From NCBI GenBank assembly GCA_964017195.1, contig OZ024889.1, forward strand, positions 65,580,858-65,644,857: a stretch of 64,000 nt of DNA, written 5' to 3'. Under the pieces are notes generated by a model that worked only from the letters and a program-made list of their open reading frames with translations, was not told the DNA's origin and made no database searches. The stretch is from Siderastrea radians. Its lineage: Eukaryota > Cnidaria > Anthozoa > Scleractinia > Rhizangiidae. The translations under genes were made by a program, and so were the position numbers. Of the stretch, positions 37,017 to 50,100 are shown piece by piece (within the stretch, counting starts at the first letter, position 1; each line of letters begins with the position of its first letter).

Positions 37017-38050
37017 CTTAATGCTGCCTTCAGTTTCTTCAATTTCCACTGGGACAAGGGGAAGAATTTGGCTTGTGTGTTTATTCGAGGGTAGTTCTTT
37101 GAGGGGGTAATCAACTTCCCCAATTAGTTTATTAGTTCGATCGTCGAATAACTGAAAGTGTAACACACTCTCGCGGAGTTTCCCTGAGGTTATGTTGTGC
37201 GCTTCCAATTTTTCATTAAACTGTGGGTCGTTTGATTTGCTCGCCGGTCGAGTTTTCTGTTCCCATATTTGATTTTCGTTAAAAGTTAGCGACGCAATCG
37301 CTAAAACTTCGGGCGAAATATCAGGCTCGGTACTTGCGATTTTGATCCCGCGAGTCACATAAATCTGAAGCAAGCGAAATGATTGATCATAATAAAGTGA
37401 GAACTCTAACTTGCCCAGATCACTGTCGGGTTTTTTCTTGTGAATGGCCACTTTCCTATGCTGCGGAGCAGGTGAAGCTTGAGGCGGAGTCTTTTTTTTT
37501 TCTGGCGAAGTTTTGCGCGGTGTTTTCGGCGATTTGCAGACTAGCGGTGGCGAAGACATCGACCCAGTGTTGATTGAATCGAGTTTAATTCCACCCCTCT
37601 CCTCCGCCTTCTTGCGCACATCAACGCTACTAACTGTTGGCGATAGGTGCGTTCGCCCATTGCGATAGTATTCCTTTTTGAAGCTATCCGTTCGATCAAG
37701 AGGTCCTGTGATCGGCTGCTGGAGTAGAAAAGGGACGGGTTGTGGAATATAAAACGAAGGGACGTCTTCTTTAATTATCGCACGAGTTCGGAAAGTCGGA
37801 TCCGTAGTCAACTGAGAATATTTATATTTGTCACTTGATGAACGATGACGAAGGTACTGCACCAGTAGATAGATTACCACTACGATAAATCCAGTGACAA
37901 TACCCAATCCCACAGCCAAAACAACTGAAAAATAAAGATAACAGAATTCACAACGGATTAAAGGGCTGTTCACTCTATGGTAAATATTGTAACTTGAGAT
38001 TTATAACAATAAGATGAAAGACTTAGAACTCTGTTACCTTGATTAACCAT
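37017..38050 (-). CDS. TM and C2A exons of the synaptotagmin-like gene split by the Polinton
   Basis: Exon 38050-38038 (ATG GTT AAT CAA G) joins exon 37924-37017 in phase 1. The result is a four-residue luminal start, one TM helix (VVLAVGLGIVTGFIVVVIYLLV), a basic stretch, a disordered Ser/Pro/Lys region and a C2A domain. Its landmarks are LGKLEFSLYYDQSFRLLQIYV, the WEQKTRPASKSNDPQFNE turn and LHFQLFDDRTNKLIGEVDYPL. The exon ends in phase 0 at AAG/GTACGT and continues at 10862, 26 kb away. The very short first exon is the least certain part. The paralogue at 51164-54875 has the same exon order and phases. Confidence 0.7.
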
Positions 38051-41000
38051 TTAGGAAGCTTCAATCAACAGGAATACACGACAGTCGCACACTTTAACAT
38101 CCCCCTGCATGGCTATGCCAAGCAGAAATTATTTTTCGATTTCGGAAGAAGAAGGTTTCGAAACTTCGTGGTCACATTTTTTTCTGACAATATTGGAGTG
38201 TCCGCATAGCAAGTGGATGGAGTAAAAATAAAGTTCTTTTCCCGTTTTTACTTGTTCTATGGGAGGCCTGACTTCCGGTTAAGACAACCAATAAAATGGC
38301 CCAGAAGCTTCTTTGAAGACAATATCATTGGTCACGCAAGCAGTTACCGGAAGTAACGTTTCATGAATATAGACTTCGGTGGAACCCGATATAAACCGAA
38401 ATTGCTTTAACCGGCCAATCAATTAAATATATTGAAGCAAAACCTATCAGCGACGTTTCAGGTTCACTAACAATGTGAGAAAGACGGTAACCTTAAACAG
38501 ATATTTTGGTTAAGATATTTTGGTAAGGAGTATTCTAGTAATGGGCAGAATTGAATCGCGGAGCCGCAAGCTGTATGCAAATAAATCGGCACGGACGGGA
38601 ATTGGATACACTCGGCAGTATTTTGGACTTGTCGGACAATAAATGCTTCCTAGACTTCCTAGCATGGCATGACAATTTTATTTCATAAATGTTCCTTTTA
38701 CAGTCAGGCGGATACATCTAAAACCTTGTGGTCTGTTCTGATATTTTGCTTTTCGGCAATGTCTTCTTTAGAGTCAGTTCTTCCGTATCAACATTCCTTT
38801 AGTACCATTCTAGTTGCCGACTTGTCCCGTGACCGGCATTTACTCTCCATGCGTATTAATCTATGACAAGAGAGGATAAAGGGGTACCACTTAATCCTCT
38901 CTTGTCTATGACGATTTTTGCCCTCATCCCTTTAATATTTACTATTATGCGGATTTTTGCTACAGCCAACTCTCTCGTCGCTTTAATCTCGCACTTCGCC
39001 GGAGGCCGCGGACGTTTTATTCGAGTCTTATTTTGAGATTTTCCAGCTGCGGAGTCGAGTAAAGCAAACGAAAGCAAAAAGACGTCCCTTTATTTCAGTT
39101 TCTCTTGGAGTAAACATGTTTTACAACAACCGGAAACTAACGAGCAGTATCTAGCAGTATTGAGTGCTTTTAGTTTTCCAGTATTTTTGAACTTTGTTGG
39201 CGTGAGTGAAAGGGGAAAGGTAACTCTTACATCAATATCGCCTATTGTAGCGTGAAGCGAGCGGGATCCCGCGGGTAGCGGCACGCGGGATACGCTAAAA
39301 TCTTTGAGTGTTTCTCGAGTGCTTCGCGAACGTGGACTCTCCCCGTCCAGTCAGTCTGCTCGGGTTCCCTCCAGGCCACCGCAAGCTGACGGGGGCCCAG
39401 CGAGTTCTCACTGACTGATAAAACTATAAAGTAAATGAGGCAATTCGCAGTAATTGAAGCCTGTCTCGAAAGTATGTTCAGACAAATTTGCCTTTCATAG
39501 GGGCAGGGGTCAGTTTATTATCTTTCGCGAAATTTGTGGCTGCAAAATCAGATTTCACGCAAATAAAAAGGTCAGTACTCGCATCGAGCGTATTAAATAA
39601 CGATACAAAATCGCGGCACATCAAGTTTCACGAAGAAAGAGCCATTTCACGTTTCCTCCCGGCTTACTGACTTCCAAACCACACAGCTTTTAACCTGGCA
39701 TCAGTGAGTAACAAAATTCACTGGTCCAGTTTAGCTTGACAATACGACACTGAATCTTGTATTGTCACTGTATTAGTTTGTACTTGGAATCAACTTACTA
39801 AATCTCAAGTTCTACGGCGTCAAGATGAAAACCTTACTTGAGCCGGAGATGGTATAGTGGTTATCTTTCCAAAACTGTCAAGTTTGGCTGGTATTGAAGG
39901 GAAATTTGGCATGGAGATTTATATCTGTCCTTATCTCGTGCGGTTCCGTTCTCGTGGCGAACATAATTTGTGGTCAGACCGCAACTCCGAGACTAAACTT
40001 CCCGGCACTTAAAATAACGAGTGAGTTGTTTCTGACTTCCAGTTATTTCCCTCGTACACTTAGACATCTTGAAAAAAAATGGCTTGAAGTTATTTTCAGT
40101 CAAAAAACAAAAAAGAAAACATCACTTGCTGCCCTTTACTTAGCTGATGTTCTTCTTGATATTCTCATTGCTTGTCTGCTCAATAATAATGGTCAGATCT
40201 TGTTAGGAGATCTTAGATATGATCAGTGATAGTCGTAGATGAATTTACGGAATTTTGATTGTCTTCACTTCTCACTCCGGCATTTGTACACAACCATTGA
40301 AGGTGACATTTCGAAACAGATTTCAGCTCTCTCTTTTTTTTTACAACACAGGAAAAAAGTCTAAGGGAAAGGAGAGCAGTAGGATTTGTGTTGCATGTAT
40401 TGAGCCAAAACGAAAATTCCGGTTTGAGCGATTAACTCTGTACCTTGCCCAAAACGTTTCGTCATCAGAAGTAATTCCTATGTCTGTACGATTATGAAAA
40501 ATAAATTACGGGATTAGAATTTCATCTAACCACACTGACATAAACCGCTCTCATAACGAAACTTTATTCGCCCAGTTTAATTTACTACACACATAAACCC
40601 CTACTGCGTGCCATATAATTAATCCATGAAATTGAGAAGTTTCTTTCCAAAACCTATTGCTAGACAAGTCAAACAAAACCTGACAAAATCTGCGTCTTTC
40701 ACAGTAAATAAAAATACAAAATGAAAAATCGTGACAAGAATAAACCGTACCAAGGGTACCAAAGATTCGGTTGGTTAACCAGACTAAAGGACAAGATAAT
40801 ATTTGTGTATCGCTAAAGCTCCTCTAAGCCAGAGAAGTTACAAAAATTTATTGAAAGTCGAAAAATTGAGACTTACGTTCCGATTAAGTCTAACTATTTC
40901 TTCATTTCCAAGTGATAGTTTTTCGTCCGTTTCAACAATAAATACAATGCTGTGAACATTTTAAATAACCAACCAGCCCCGAGGGCAAAAGAGTTTGTAA

Positions 41001-41153
41001 TGACGCGCGTAATTTAAAGGAATTTTTTCCTGTTTGCTTTAAATGGATGTATTTTGCATATTGCCCCGTATTATGAACATTGTACTAAGCTGCGCTACGG
41101 AATTTACTAAATTAAATTTGGCGAAATGATTTTTAAAAGGATAATGGGTTTAC
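38051..41153. other. Intergenic or intronic DNA, no gene supported
   Basis: The C2B exons expected for the gene at 41154-42146 were looked for here and not found. Short open frames lack domain character. Confidence 0.4.
38865..38906. repeat. Perfect 13-bp inverted repeat (hairpin)
   Basis: GACAAGAGAGGAT at 38865-38877 and ATCCTCTCTTGTC at 38894-38906 are exact reverse complements around a 16-nt loop. Possibly a tiny MITE remnant. Confidence 0.7.
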
Positions 41154-42146
41154 CCTCTTGATAATTTTTTCAAGCCTGTTAGCCCTAAGTTCTGACAAAG
41201 GCATGAACACTTCTCCAATCACATAAACATTATCTTGAACATGATCAAAATCCAGCACCACAAAATGAACTGTGCATTCTCTGAGCTTGTTATGCACAAA
41301 GCCGGGCACAATAAAAGTTTCGTTGAAAGCAGGATTAGTTGTGCGAGAAATCTTTCTCGTCCACTGCCATGACAACATTTCCGGCAATATGCGCATTTTG
41401 ACGCTGCAGTTTGGCGGGCGAAGGAAGCTCTCGTCAGGGGTAGAAATCCCAACAACTTGAATCACAGTGATGTGCAATTCACGGCTCGCCGTGTCATAAA
41501 AGCACGAGAACTCCAGCCTACATTCCTCCTCGCCCCCTGAACTTTTCTTTCTGAAGAAATCTTCAGCGCTTGGGTGGACCAATCCTTCGGATTTTAAAGT
41601 GGTGGGCAAACTCATTCGCTTACTCAATTTTGGTTTTCCTTTACTTGGGGTCCCCTCACTGGCGACGAGTTCTTGCGGGCTCCCGTCTTCCAATTCCTCA
41701 CCATCTTCCTCTATAGTGGCAATGGCGCCAACTTCATACGGCTTCGTTATTCGAATACGTTGTTGCTCACCGTCGTCTAGCTCAGTAATTTCGGGATACG
41801 TTTCCGCTGACGATTTTGCTAGTGTGTATACATTCGGCTGCACCTGAACGGGTCGAGTTTGGGAAAGAAGAAATGCTTCGGGGCTGGTCGAGTAGTAGTC
41901 TATTTTCGCGCGCGCATCGCTCCTGGATTGTGGATTATACGACTTTGCACGTCTGGCATAACAGAAATATCCAACACAAACTACTATTGCTCCCGCCAGA
42001 AAACCAAGAACTGACCCAAGAATAACGCCAAGAACACTTGAGTCCTGAAAAAATGACGAATGCATCGGGTTAGTTTAAAATTTTGTCAAAACTTATTCAA
42101 AACACGAAAGTTTAAAGCGCTTCTATGAACGAGGGCTTACCGTCAT
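41154..42146 (-). CDS. Single-TM C2-domain protein, synaptotagmin-like (partial)
   Basis: A six-base coding exon, 42146-42141 (ATGACG/GTAAGC), joins exon 42044-41154 in phase 0. The TM helix is VLGVILGSVLGFLAGAIVVCVGYF, followed by a basic stop-transfer (RRAK), an acidic Ser-rich linker and a C2A-like domain. That domain has CRLEFSCFYDTASRELHITV, the turn TRKISRTTNPAFNETF and VHFVVLDFDHVQDNVYVIGEV. The last exon's 3' side is phase 0 at AGG/GTAAAC, the same position as in the paralogues, so C2B exons should follow, but none is visible before 37.9 kb. Either they have diverged or the gene is truncated. Confidence 0.6.
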
Positions 42147-44133
42147 TTCAAGTTTTCAAGTCATGTTTCTCTTTGTTTCCGTTGGAAACGTTGGTCCTTG
42201 AAAGAGGAAATTTTAGCCGCCTAAAGATGAGAAACGTGTCGACAGCTCAAGCGACCCGGAGTTTTCGCGGGGTCGAGTACTTCGATTATGACTGGTTTAG
42301 AATTTAAATGAAGGCAATCACGAACTCTTTGTATATGTCATTCATCACCAAGAGTTATTCGTGCGTAACAGGCAGTTGTTATGCAAAATAAACCCACTCA
42401 GCACATCTTTGCGTCACAGAGAAACGAAATCTCATCTCGGAAAAATAACATCAAATATACTCATTTTCCGTAAATTAATCCACTATTCAATCAACGTCAA
42501 ATTATCCTTCTTTTTCTTCTATTTTCAAGTACAAGTTTTTCACTTTTTAAATTCAGTTTTCGCAAATATTAATTTTTAATGGAGTTTTAAAAAGTCGATC
42601 CATGTAAACAACACTTGACAACCGCTCTCTTTTTGTTGGTTTGTAACCCTTCGATTTGTTTTTCATTCACTTGGAATGTCATGTTTAATCTATTCTTTTT
42701 TATTATCATAATTTCTATGAAGTAACATTCCAGCGGAACACCAATCAGCATTCAAAGTCACGTTTTTTCAAAGAGCTTTTAAAGTGCTTCACCAAAGTGA
42801 GAAATAGATAATGGGTGGTTATGTCATCCAACTTCATGTGTGAATGGTGTATCCTTCTTGGCAACAAAGAAATTTGGGTGAAAAGTAAATGAAAGTTAAT
42901 TATATTTAGAAACGGAACACAAAATATTACCCTTCAACGAAGACGATCATTTCAAAACTACACTGAACATACACTTCACAGAACCAAAATCTTAACAGAA
43001 AAAATTTCAATCTATAGATCGCTGGTAAAATCTTTATTCTTAACTCTCAAAGGTTTTTCAGTTTGTTCAAATCCAATTTCCACCAGTTTTGAAAAATCAA
43101 TTACGAAAGACATATTGTTAGAAAAGCAATTTGCAATTACGTTTTATTTTGGTGTGAAAATCGCATGAAAGAGCCACGCACTGAAAAAGCTGACTCACAA
43201 TATAAAATTAATAACTAGGAATTTTAAAAGTCATGTGAACTTATTAATTGCCGCGTTTTTCCACTGAAAAAATAAAAGTATTTTGAGACCATGGCCACCA
43301 TATTTGCTTCGATGTCGTACACACTTAGTTGAGATGTTGCCTAAACAGACTCAGCGATTGCACTAGATTAAAATAGTTCCATCGAAATCTAAAAATAATG
43401 CAATATCTTGTTTCCAAGCGTAAGAAAATTCGTGGACTTTTTGTATCATTTTCATCGCCCCTTTTTCCTTTGGCATCACACCTTTTTTCAAAGAACCCGA
43501 ATAAACTGAACTTCCAAAAATGACCACGTCGGAGGCAGTGAACGTCAAATCAGTTGCAATACACGACTTTCGCTGCTAAAATTTCAGAAGCTCAGCTTTT
43601 TAAAATAAGCAAAATGTGTTTACTTATGGAAAAGGTCCATATCACGTGCGTCTGTTTCTTATCAAAGTGATATTTTTGACGTTCAAATTGATGTTGATAG
43701 TATTGCCATGATATTTCTTGGCCAGACAGACTTGATGGTGAGCTAAATATGAGATTGAAATCATATAAGTGGTTAATTGTGGCCGACTCTCTGAGAATGG
43801 AATGAAGAAGTGGCTCATCGCAGCAATATGGCTGCAATAGAACTATAAATTTAGCTTCTTCCAGGATAAATTAGACACGCGCCCGTGAAATAAAAAGCAA
43901 GTGTGAAACAGGCGAGTAGCCTGGGGAGAGAGTCCCGGCCCCTCTTCATTCCCGCTTTCTTGTTTTAGTTTCCTCCTCTTATTGAACGTCTGGAAGAGGC
44001 CGGAACAAAAGAATTTGATTTTTTTTTCTCCCCTACAAAAATCGCAAACACTTTTTATCAAGTTTTATTGCCTTTTTATTCAAATTCGGCATCTTCAATT
44101 TTTCTTATGCCCTTACGATAACGATCGAGTTTT
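42147..44133. other. Intergenic region, no gene seen
   Basis: AT-rich. The small minus-strand frames at 43363 and 43592 lack domain or splice support. The far end holds the likely 3' UTR of the 44134 gene. Confidence 0.4.
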
Positions 44134-47100
44134 TCATTCAGCAGTCCCATCATTCCTAGCGCTAGGTGCGTGAAATGAGCAAGTCCGTTTAAGCTTGACA
44201 CGTGTCTTAACCTCTGCGAGAGGTACTTCTAGCTGTCCAATTACTTTTTCTTCTTCTCTAACGCAAACAGCAACGAATCGAAGGATCGCTTCGTCTAGAT
44301 CAACTGGCTTCACACCAGATATAATAAAATGATCTTTAAAAACCAGCTGCTTATCTGAAATGTGAAGCATTTTAGTTTTTCGCCATGTTGTGAACTTAGG
44401 CGACAAACAAAACTTTACATAGACACTGTGTGATGGTGTGATTATTTCATCTGACACACCTTCGAGACCCAAAACACTAACGTAAAGCAAAGGTGTTGAA
44501 TAACCTGCACCCTTGTATAAAACTGAAAATTTCAGATTTCCAGCTAAAGTTTCATTGCCATTCGTAACATTTTCTCTGACGTTACGTTTAGTAACACTGT
44601 CACCAGAATATCCCTTTCGTTTTTGCTCTCCTTCCCGCCGAAGTGCATTTAATAATGTACACATCATAGTTGCGTCCTTACCCACTTTTAGAATACGTTT
44701 ATCAAAATTTTTCGATTTATGCTGTTGTTCATCAACAGGTTTCCCTTCAGGAGTACTTTCTCTCGCAGATTGCATTTCCTTTTCTTCAACCTTCCTGTCT
44801 TTTGCATGATTCCCAGAATGTTCCATTGCATGACCTACTGACAAATTACTATTTAGATCAAGAGCCAAATTCTCCTTGAAATTGTCAGCGGATTGCAACA
44901 TTTTTCTTTGCAGGCTGTGTTTCACTACCGTTTTGAACTCTCGTTTCCTATCGCGAGGTTTATCTAAACACGAACGCTGATTTAAAGTCGAATCACTCCC
45001 TTTTTTGTCCGCAAATGTATCAGCAGAAAAACTTTCGCCTTCAGACTCCACTGCAATACTTAAGGTGACGCTTGATGTGCCCGCGATGCTTTCTTCCAGT
45101 GGTGCAAAGCAGCTTGCGCCTCTGGTTTCGTCTAAGTTTGATTGAGCATCATTCGTTTGTTTGGCGTATTTATTGTCAATCTGCAAACGCGTTTGAGGAT
45201 CTAGTGCAAAACTACTCGCACCTCTGGTGTCTTGATCGCGGTTCTGCTGAGTTATTGCCGAGTTCAGACCTCCAAACGAACTCGCTCCTCGAAAATTATC
45301 TTCTCTGCATTCCTCCTTTTGGAAGTCTCGTTGTCCACTAGTAGAATGAGTGATTCCTTGACTTTGGAATTTACTGTATTTGGGTGAATTCTTCCCTTCA
45401 CCAAACGAGCTGGCTCCAAGTAATTTTGTTAGCTCCCAATGTAATTCTTTCGGATGAAGTTTTTGATCTTTACGCGCGTCAATTTCTCCTCTTCCACCTT
45501 TTTGCTCAGCAGCTTCTGTTATCAATTCAACATTTCCTATTTTCTGACAGTGAAACTGGCAAGAGGGACCGTGAATACACATTCCACTCGATGCATGAAC
45601 ATGATTTAAAGTGCTCCATCTTCCACCTTTTGTGATACGTTCAGTTCTTGTTGAACTGAATTGGTGCTGACTTCTCAGTATATCGGTAAACCCCTCGATA
45701 TCAGTGCTCTCCCCAAATGTATCTGTTGGAGCAAACGATTGGTCAGGGGGTACGTCAATCTGACAATGCGCTCCGCAATTCCCTGCGCATAGACACAGAG
45801 AACTTGGTGCTCGCACGGTTTTCAAGCAACTTTTGCGGCCACCGCGGTGGACTGGAGATTTTTTCTGCGCTAATTGCAAATCGTCTTCTGAGACGAGTTC
45901 CAACCTTTTTAGCAGTTGTAGGCTTTCTTGTAACGGTGCGCGCGTTCTTCTCTGACAAGAAATAGGCTTTTGCTTCCAAAGTGTATCGGTTTCAGCATCG
46001 GATGAATCGAACAACGTTTTAGTGTAGGATTCATGGCTTACTTCTCGGAACTCCTCTACATCATTAAGCCATTTTTCTAGATCCGCGCGTTTTAATGGAC
46101 TTTGTTTTCTCTCGTGTAAATTGTTTACTGTCAGGAGACCTGATACATCAGCTGAAGGAGTACCAAGCCTTAAAATGCCACTGCATGTTTTGTCTGCGTC
46201 ACTTTCGTTTAAGTGCTGAAAAGTTAAATTTCTTGTGTTTATGTTTTGCGCGACGTCACCCCAAGTAAGTCGTTCTTTAGTTCGTCGCAGTACATCATCT
46301 GGCTCTTTCATTTTATCGGCTTTATGATCATGTACAGAGCAGCCACAATTGTACACGCACAAACGACTAGGCGCGCACTCAAGCTGCAGTACACTTAAAC
46401 GCCCCCCACTATACACTCCACGGTCGATTCTCGGTACAAAACAAGAGCGCGTGCTGTCAACAGGAAAACCGCTGCCAGTTGACTCGGGCACCGCTGCCTC
46501 ATCAAGTGGCTGTGATCCATTTTCGCTAAAAAGAAATTCTTCTAGACTGTCATTTTCAAAACTCTCTGGAGAATTTGTACCAATACCACTGGATCCTGTT
46601 GGGATTCTTTGAATGTCATTGTCTTTACGACTGGGATATTTGTCATAAGGCCTTATAGAAAGTTTGTGGTCCTCTTTCGAGTCATTTTCGAGTCCTGTAT
46701 CGCTTTCTTGTTCTCTGTACGAGGGATTCTCGTAATCTGAAGTGTTTTCATTTCTCATACAATGAACGGGACTTGTACCTCTATCTACCACTTCCGGTGT
46801 ACAAATGTTTACTGCGCATGTCTGCCCATGTAGCCCCACGATGCTCCCAACAAGTCCGCTGACTGGTTGATACTGCGGTAGGTCCTGATATTCCTTTTTA
46901 ACTGCATCGACAATGTCGTTGTTTTCTTGTTGAAGAACCGAACATGGCTCTTTAGCAATCTTCTTTGGAACATTGTGAAAACGAATGGTCCGGCTTCCAT
47001 ACTGTTTTTCAAATTGTCTTTTATATTTGTTATCCGGTAATACCTTAGTTTTGCACAGCGTCGTTCCGCTCGAAAATAGCAACCCGCCAAACATGAGCAT

Positions 47101-47198
47101 AAGCAGAGCACCAATGGCAGGGAAAAGAAATGGTGAAATATCGGTTGCGTCGTCCTGTGGTATGAAATCACTTTCTTCAGGAGCTTGGTCTGCAAGAT
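44134..47198 (-). CDS. Large single-TM protein with repeated Cys motifs and one C2 domain (partial 5')
   Basis: The exon opens at 47198 after a good acceptor (tttttcag), in phase 1 as in the paralogues, and stops at TGA 44136-44134. At least one short 5' exon is missing. A TM helix (FPAIGALLMLMFGGLLFSS) lies near the start. Then comes about 800 residues of disordered sequence. That stretch contains three GGRxSxL ... A(P/S)SxxC...C..H motifs (DNA about 46410-46330, 45840-45750, 45625-45540) and four (R/L)GAS(S/C)F motifs about 45-60 residues apart. The C-terminus is one C2 domain (NLKFSVLYKG ... VYVKFCLSP ... LRFVAVCVREEEKVIGQLEVPL). Unlike its neighbours it ends after this C2. Confidence 0.6.
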
Positions 47199-50100
47199 CT
47201 GAAAAAGTAACTGTCAATCGTTTACCGAGATATAAATCCCTTAGCTTCAAACTTGTCATTACAGGAGAGAAAAGAGCAAGTGCATAACTATATAATGTAA
47301 CTTAATGTGTTTCAAGGATAAAAAAATCAGTCCATGGGTCTGTTCCTAAAAACTCCCAGAGGCCATGGTATTCAAAAGTGCAACAGCTTTTTGGGGGGGA
47401 GGGGGCGGGGCGAAATATCACTTGGGGAATTTCGAGAATAACTTTATTGCTTTTATTTTTCTATTTTGGCTTTATAGATGCCGTAAGATAGCCATTACAT
47501 CTTTATTAATTTATTTCAATTTTCAGCTAGGAAACTGGCCCATGTTTAAACAGTCACTAGAGGATGTTACAAGCAAACTTTATTTCCGTCGCAGTTTTCA
47601 TGTAATTGTTTTAACTGAATTTTAGATACATCTCAAATCAATTTCAAGATCGTGACATTGTTACATGAAGAGCTAATGCTGAAGAGAATGAGCCACTGTT
47701 TGCACATCTACTACATTAAACATTTACTTCTGCTGCAAATGCCGCAAAAGTAACTGAAATCAAAATAAAAACCATTCAAAAGTTGCATCCAAAAAAGCAA
47801 CTGTCCTAATTGCCACCTGTCAAACCACCTGCCTTTTTATAGACTTAACAAAAAAGACACGAAAAGGGTCAGAAGACAATGTTTTCTTTCTTTGAAATTT
47901 CTGATCATATTCAAATTCAGAAAAGAAGAAAGCAATTAAACTTGTTCTATAATCATAGATCACTAAATAAGTTTTAGTTTATAATTCAAGGGAATTCGTC
48001 AGCCTCTAACATGCCCATTCAATGCTGTAAAACTTCCCGCCCACCGTAAAAACCACTGAAGGATGAAGGGCGTATCCTGAAGTGTTCATTTACTGAAACA
48101 AAACGTATAGTATTTTTACAGGCTCGTAGCGCTAAAAATCATTTCATCAGTCATTTTCAACCATAATGTTTTCTTTCTACATGGTTTTGTTTACAAAATT
48201 TAAGGTTAAAAGGAAACAATACGGCTTAAATGTCAAGAAAAACAAACTATCATGCGTGCAGAATATAGTCAACCTAAAGTACTGTTCCTCATTCTTTGTT
48301 TGACAGAAAACGACTCAACCTGTGGGGTAAAAAAAGAATTAAACTAGCAGATACCGTGGGGATGAAATTTAAAAGACAATCAAAAGAGGAAAAACTTAAA
48401 ACGCTCTATTTATCGTATGCGAGCCTCTGCTGTGATAAACATGTGACTGACTAACATAGCGCTATCGTGTATGTTGCCTCAGCTTTTAATCTATCATTTT
48501 CACAATCTTATCAGAGGACAAAAACAATGTTGAAAATTACTCACTCAATACGTATTTTGTTGTTCCATTTGGCAGAATTTCCATTATCTAAAGGGAACAC
48601 CCCGTTAACTTTCCTCCGACTTCTTCCAGCATCGTCCACTTGAGTTTAATTCCCTGATGAGTCACATGTTGGCCTGAGAAACTTCAGTGCAACCATGGCA
48701 ACAGGAACGTCACGGGCATTTCAGTGTTTGTTTGTTTTCCATGTTGCATGTGGTTCTAAAATTCCCGCGCTTGAGATGGAACTGCGGGACCCGCTTCGCC
48801 AGGCAGGTGACCATGCTGACGTCACTGCTTGTTGAGAGCGGATCTCCTTAGACGTTTAGTGGACGCCATGTTGAAATGGCGTCAAGTTCTGGATTCCCCA
48901 AGCATGACGCTGCCGACTTTTAGAGGTAAGAAACGCTTCATTTAACACACTCAAAATTATGTTTAGAACGCTTGATTAGACCCTAAGGATTGTTTTATAT
49001 AAGGTCGACTGAAAATGATCAACAGGCAAATGCTAACAAGTACTGAACAAAGAAATTCATTTTATAGTTCTGCAATTTGTTTCTATTTTTTTTTTCAAAC
49101 AAAGGAGCAATTTTATCTTGAGTTCATAACTGCTTTCAAGTTGTAGTTTGAACCGTTCCTGGTCAAAGGGCTATGCACTTGAGTCTTATCAAAAATTTCA
49201 CAGCATAGAAGTGATCTTTCTCTTTTGTTTGTTTTGTGGCTTTTGTTCTCTTGATCGCATCACGTGCATAGAGAAACCTTGAATTTCCGGCGCTAGGATT
49301 GATCGGTCAGACAAGCGTTTGAGCTATAATCGATGAAACAATTACTGGATTTTTTTGCTGCCTATATCCGTGGATTTTTGTCGATTTATCTCATAAGGCA
49401 ATGAATATAGTAGGCAGTACAGAGATCAAAGATGAACATCACAAACGAAGGAAAAATAGGCTCTTGTTTTTATCGGCTTTGCTGCCCCTCGATTGCTTGG
49501 TAGTGAACAGGTTGCAGTGTAGCATTAATCAGTGTAGCATGAATGTTTTGCAAAAACTTTAAGTTGGAAGGGGGGAGGGTTGAAATTAAAAAAAATTCAT
49601 CGAATATTTTTTGGAGGATTTGATTTTGCAATTCCGGTTAAGGGGAAGGGGAGCGGGAGGGAGGGGCAAACTTTGTGCTTGCTGTATTCTCTAACCCTGG
49701 CTCTCGCCTCTTTGCAAAATACATTGCACAATGTACACAATGTTGTGTAATTTTTTTCCTGTTTCTTCCGCTTTCCGCCACTTTGGTGATGCTGCTTCTA
49801 GCCTCTTCTTCCTCGAGTCCCGTTCCCTTTTCTTATCCCCCTCCGACAAAGTGATCGGTAATGAGCTTAGTTATCGAAACACATCAACTGGATTTCACGA
49901 AGTAGAAAACTGTAACTATATTAAAAAATTCTCTTGTTTTATTTTACCAAGATGGCATAAAGCTGCATATAGCATTGTGCTCAGTTTCTTAATTGCACCG
50001 CATGTTACTGCGTCAAAACTTCTGAATGCAACCGAGTGCACACAAGAATGCCTACGTTGAATGTAGTAGGGTAGTAGAATCAGAGATAAATACTCAAAGC

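Noticed and set aside
40877..40949. Possible C2 exon with good acceptor and GTAAGT donor on minus
   Set aside because: Its phase does not fit the upstream C2A exon end at 41154 (a stop appears in the required frame), and it is too short to assign.
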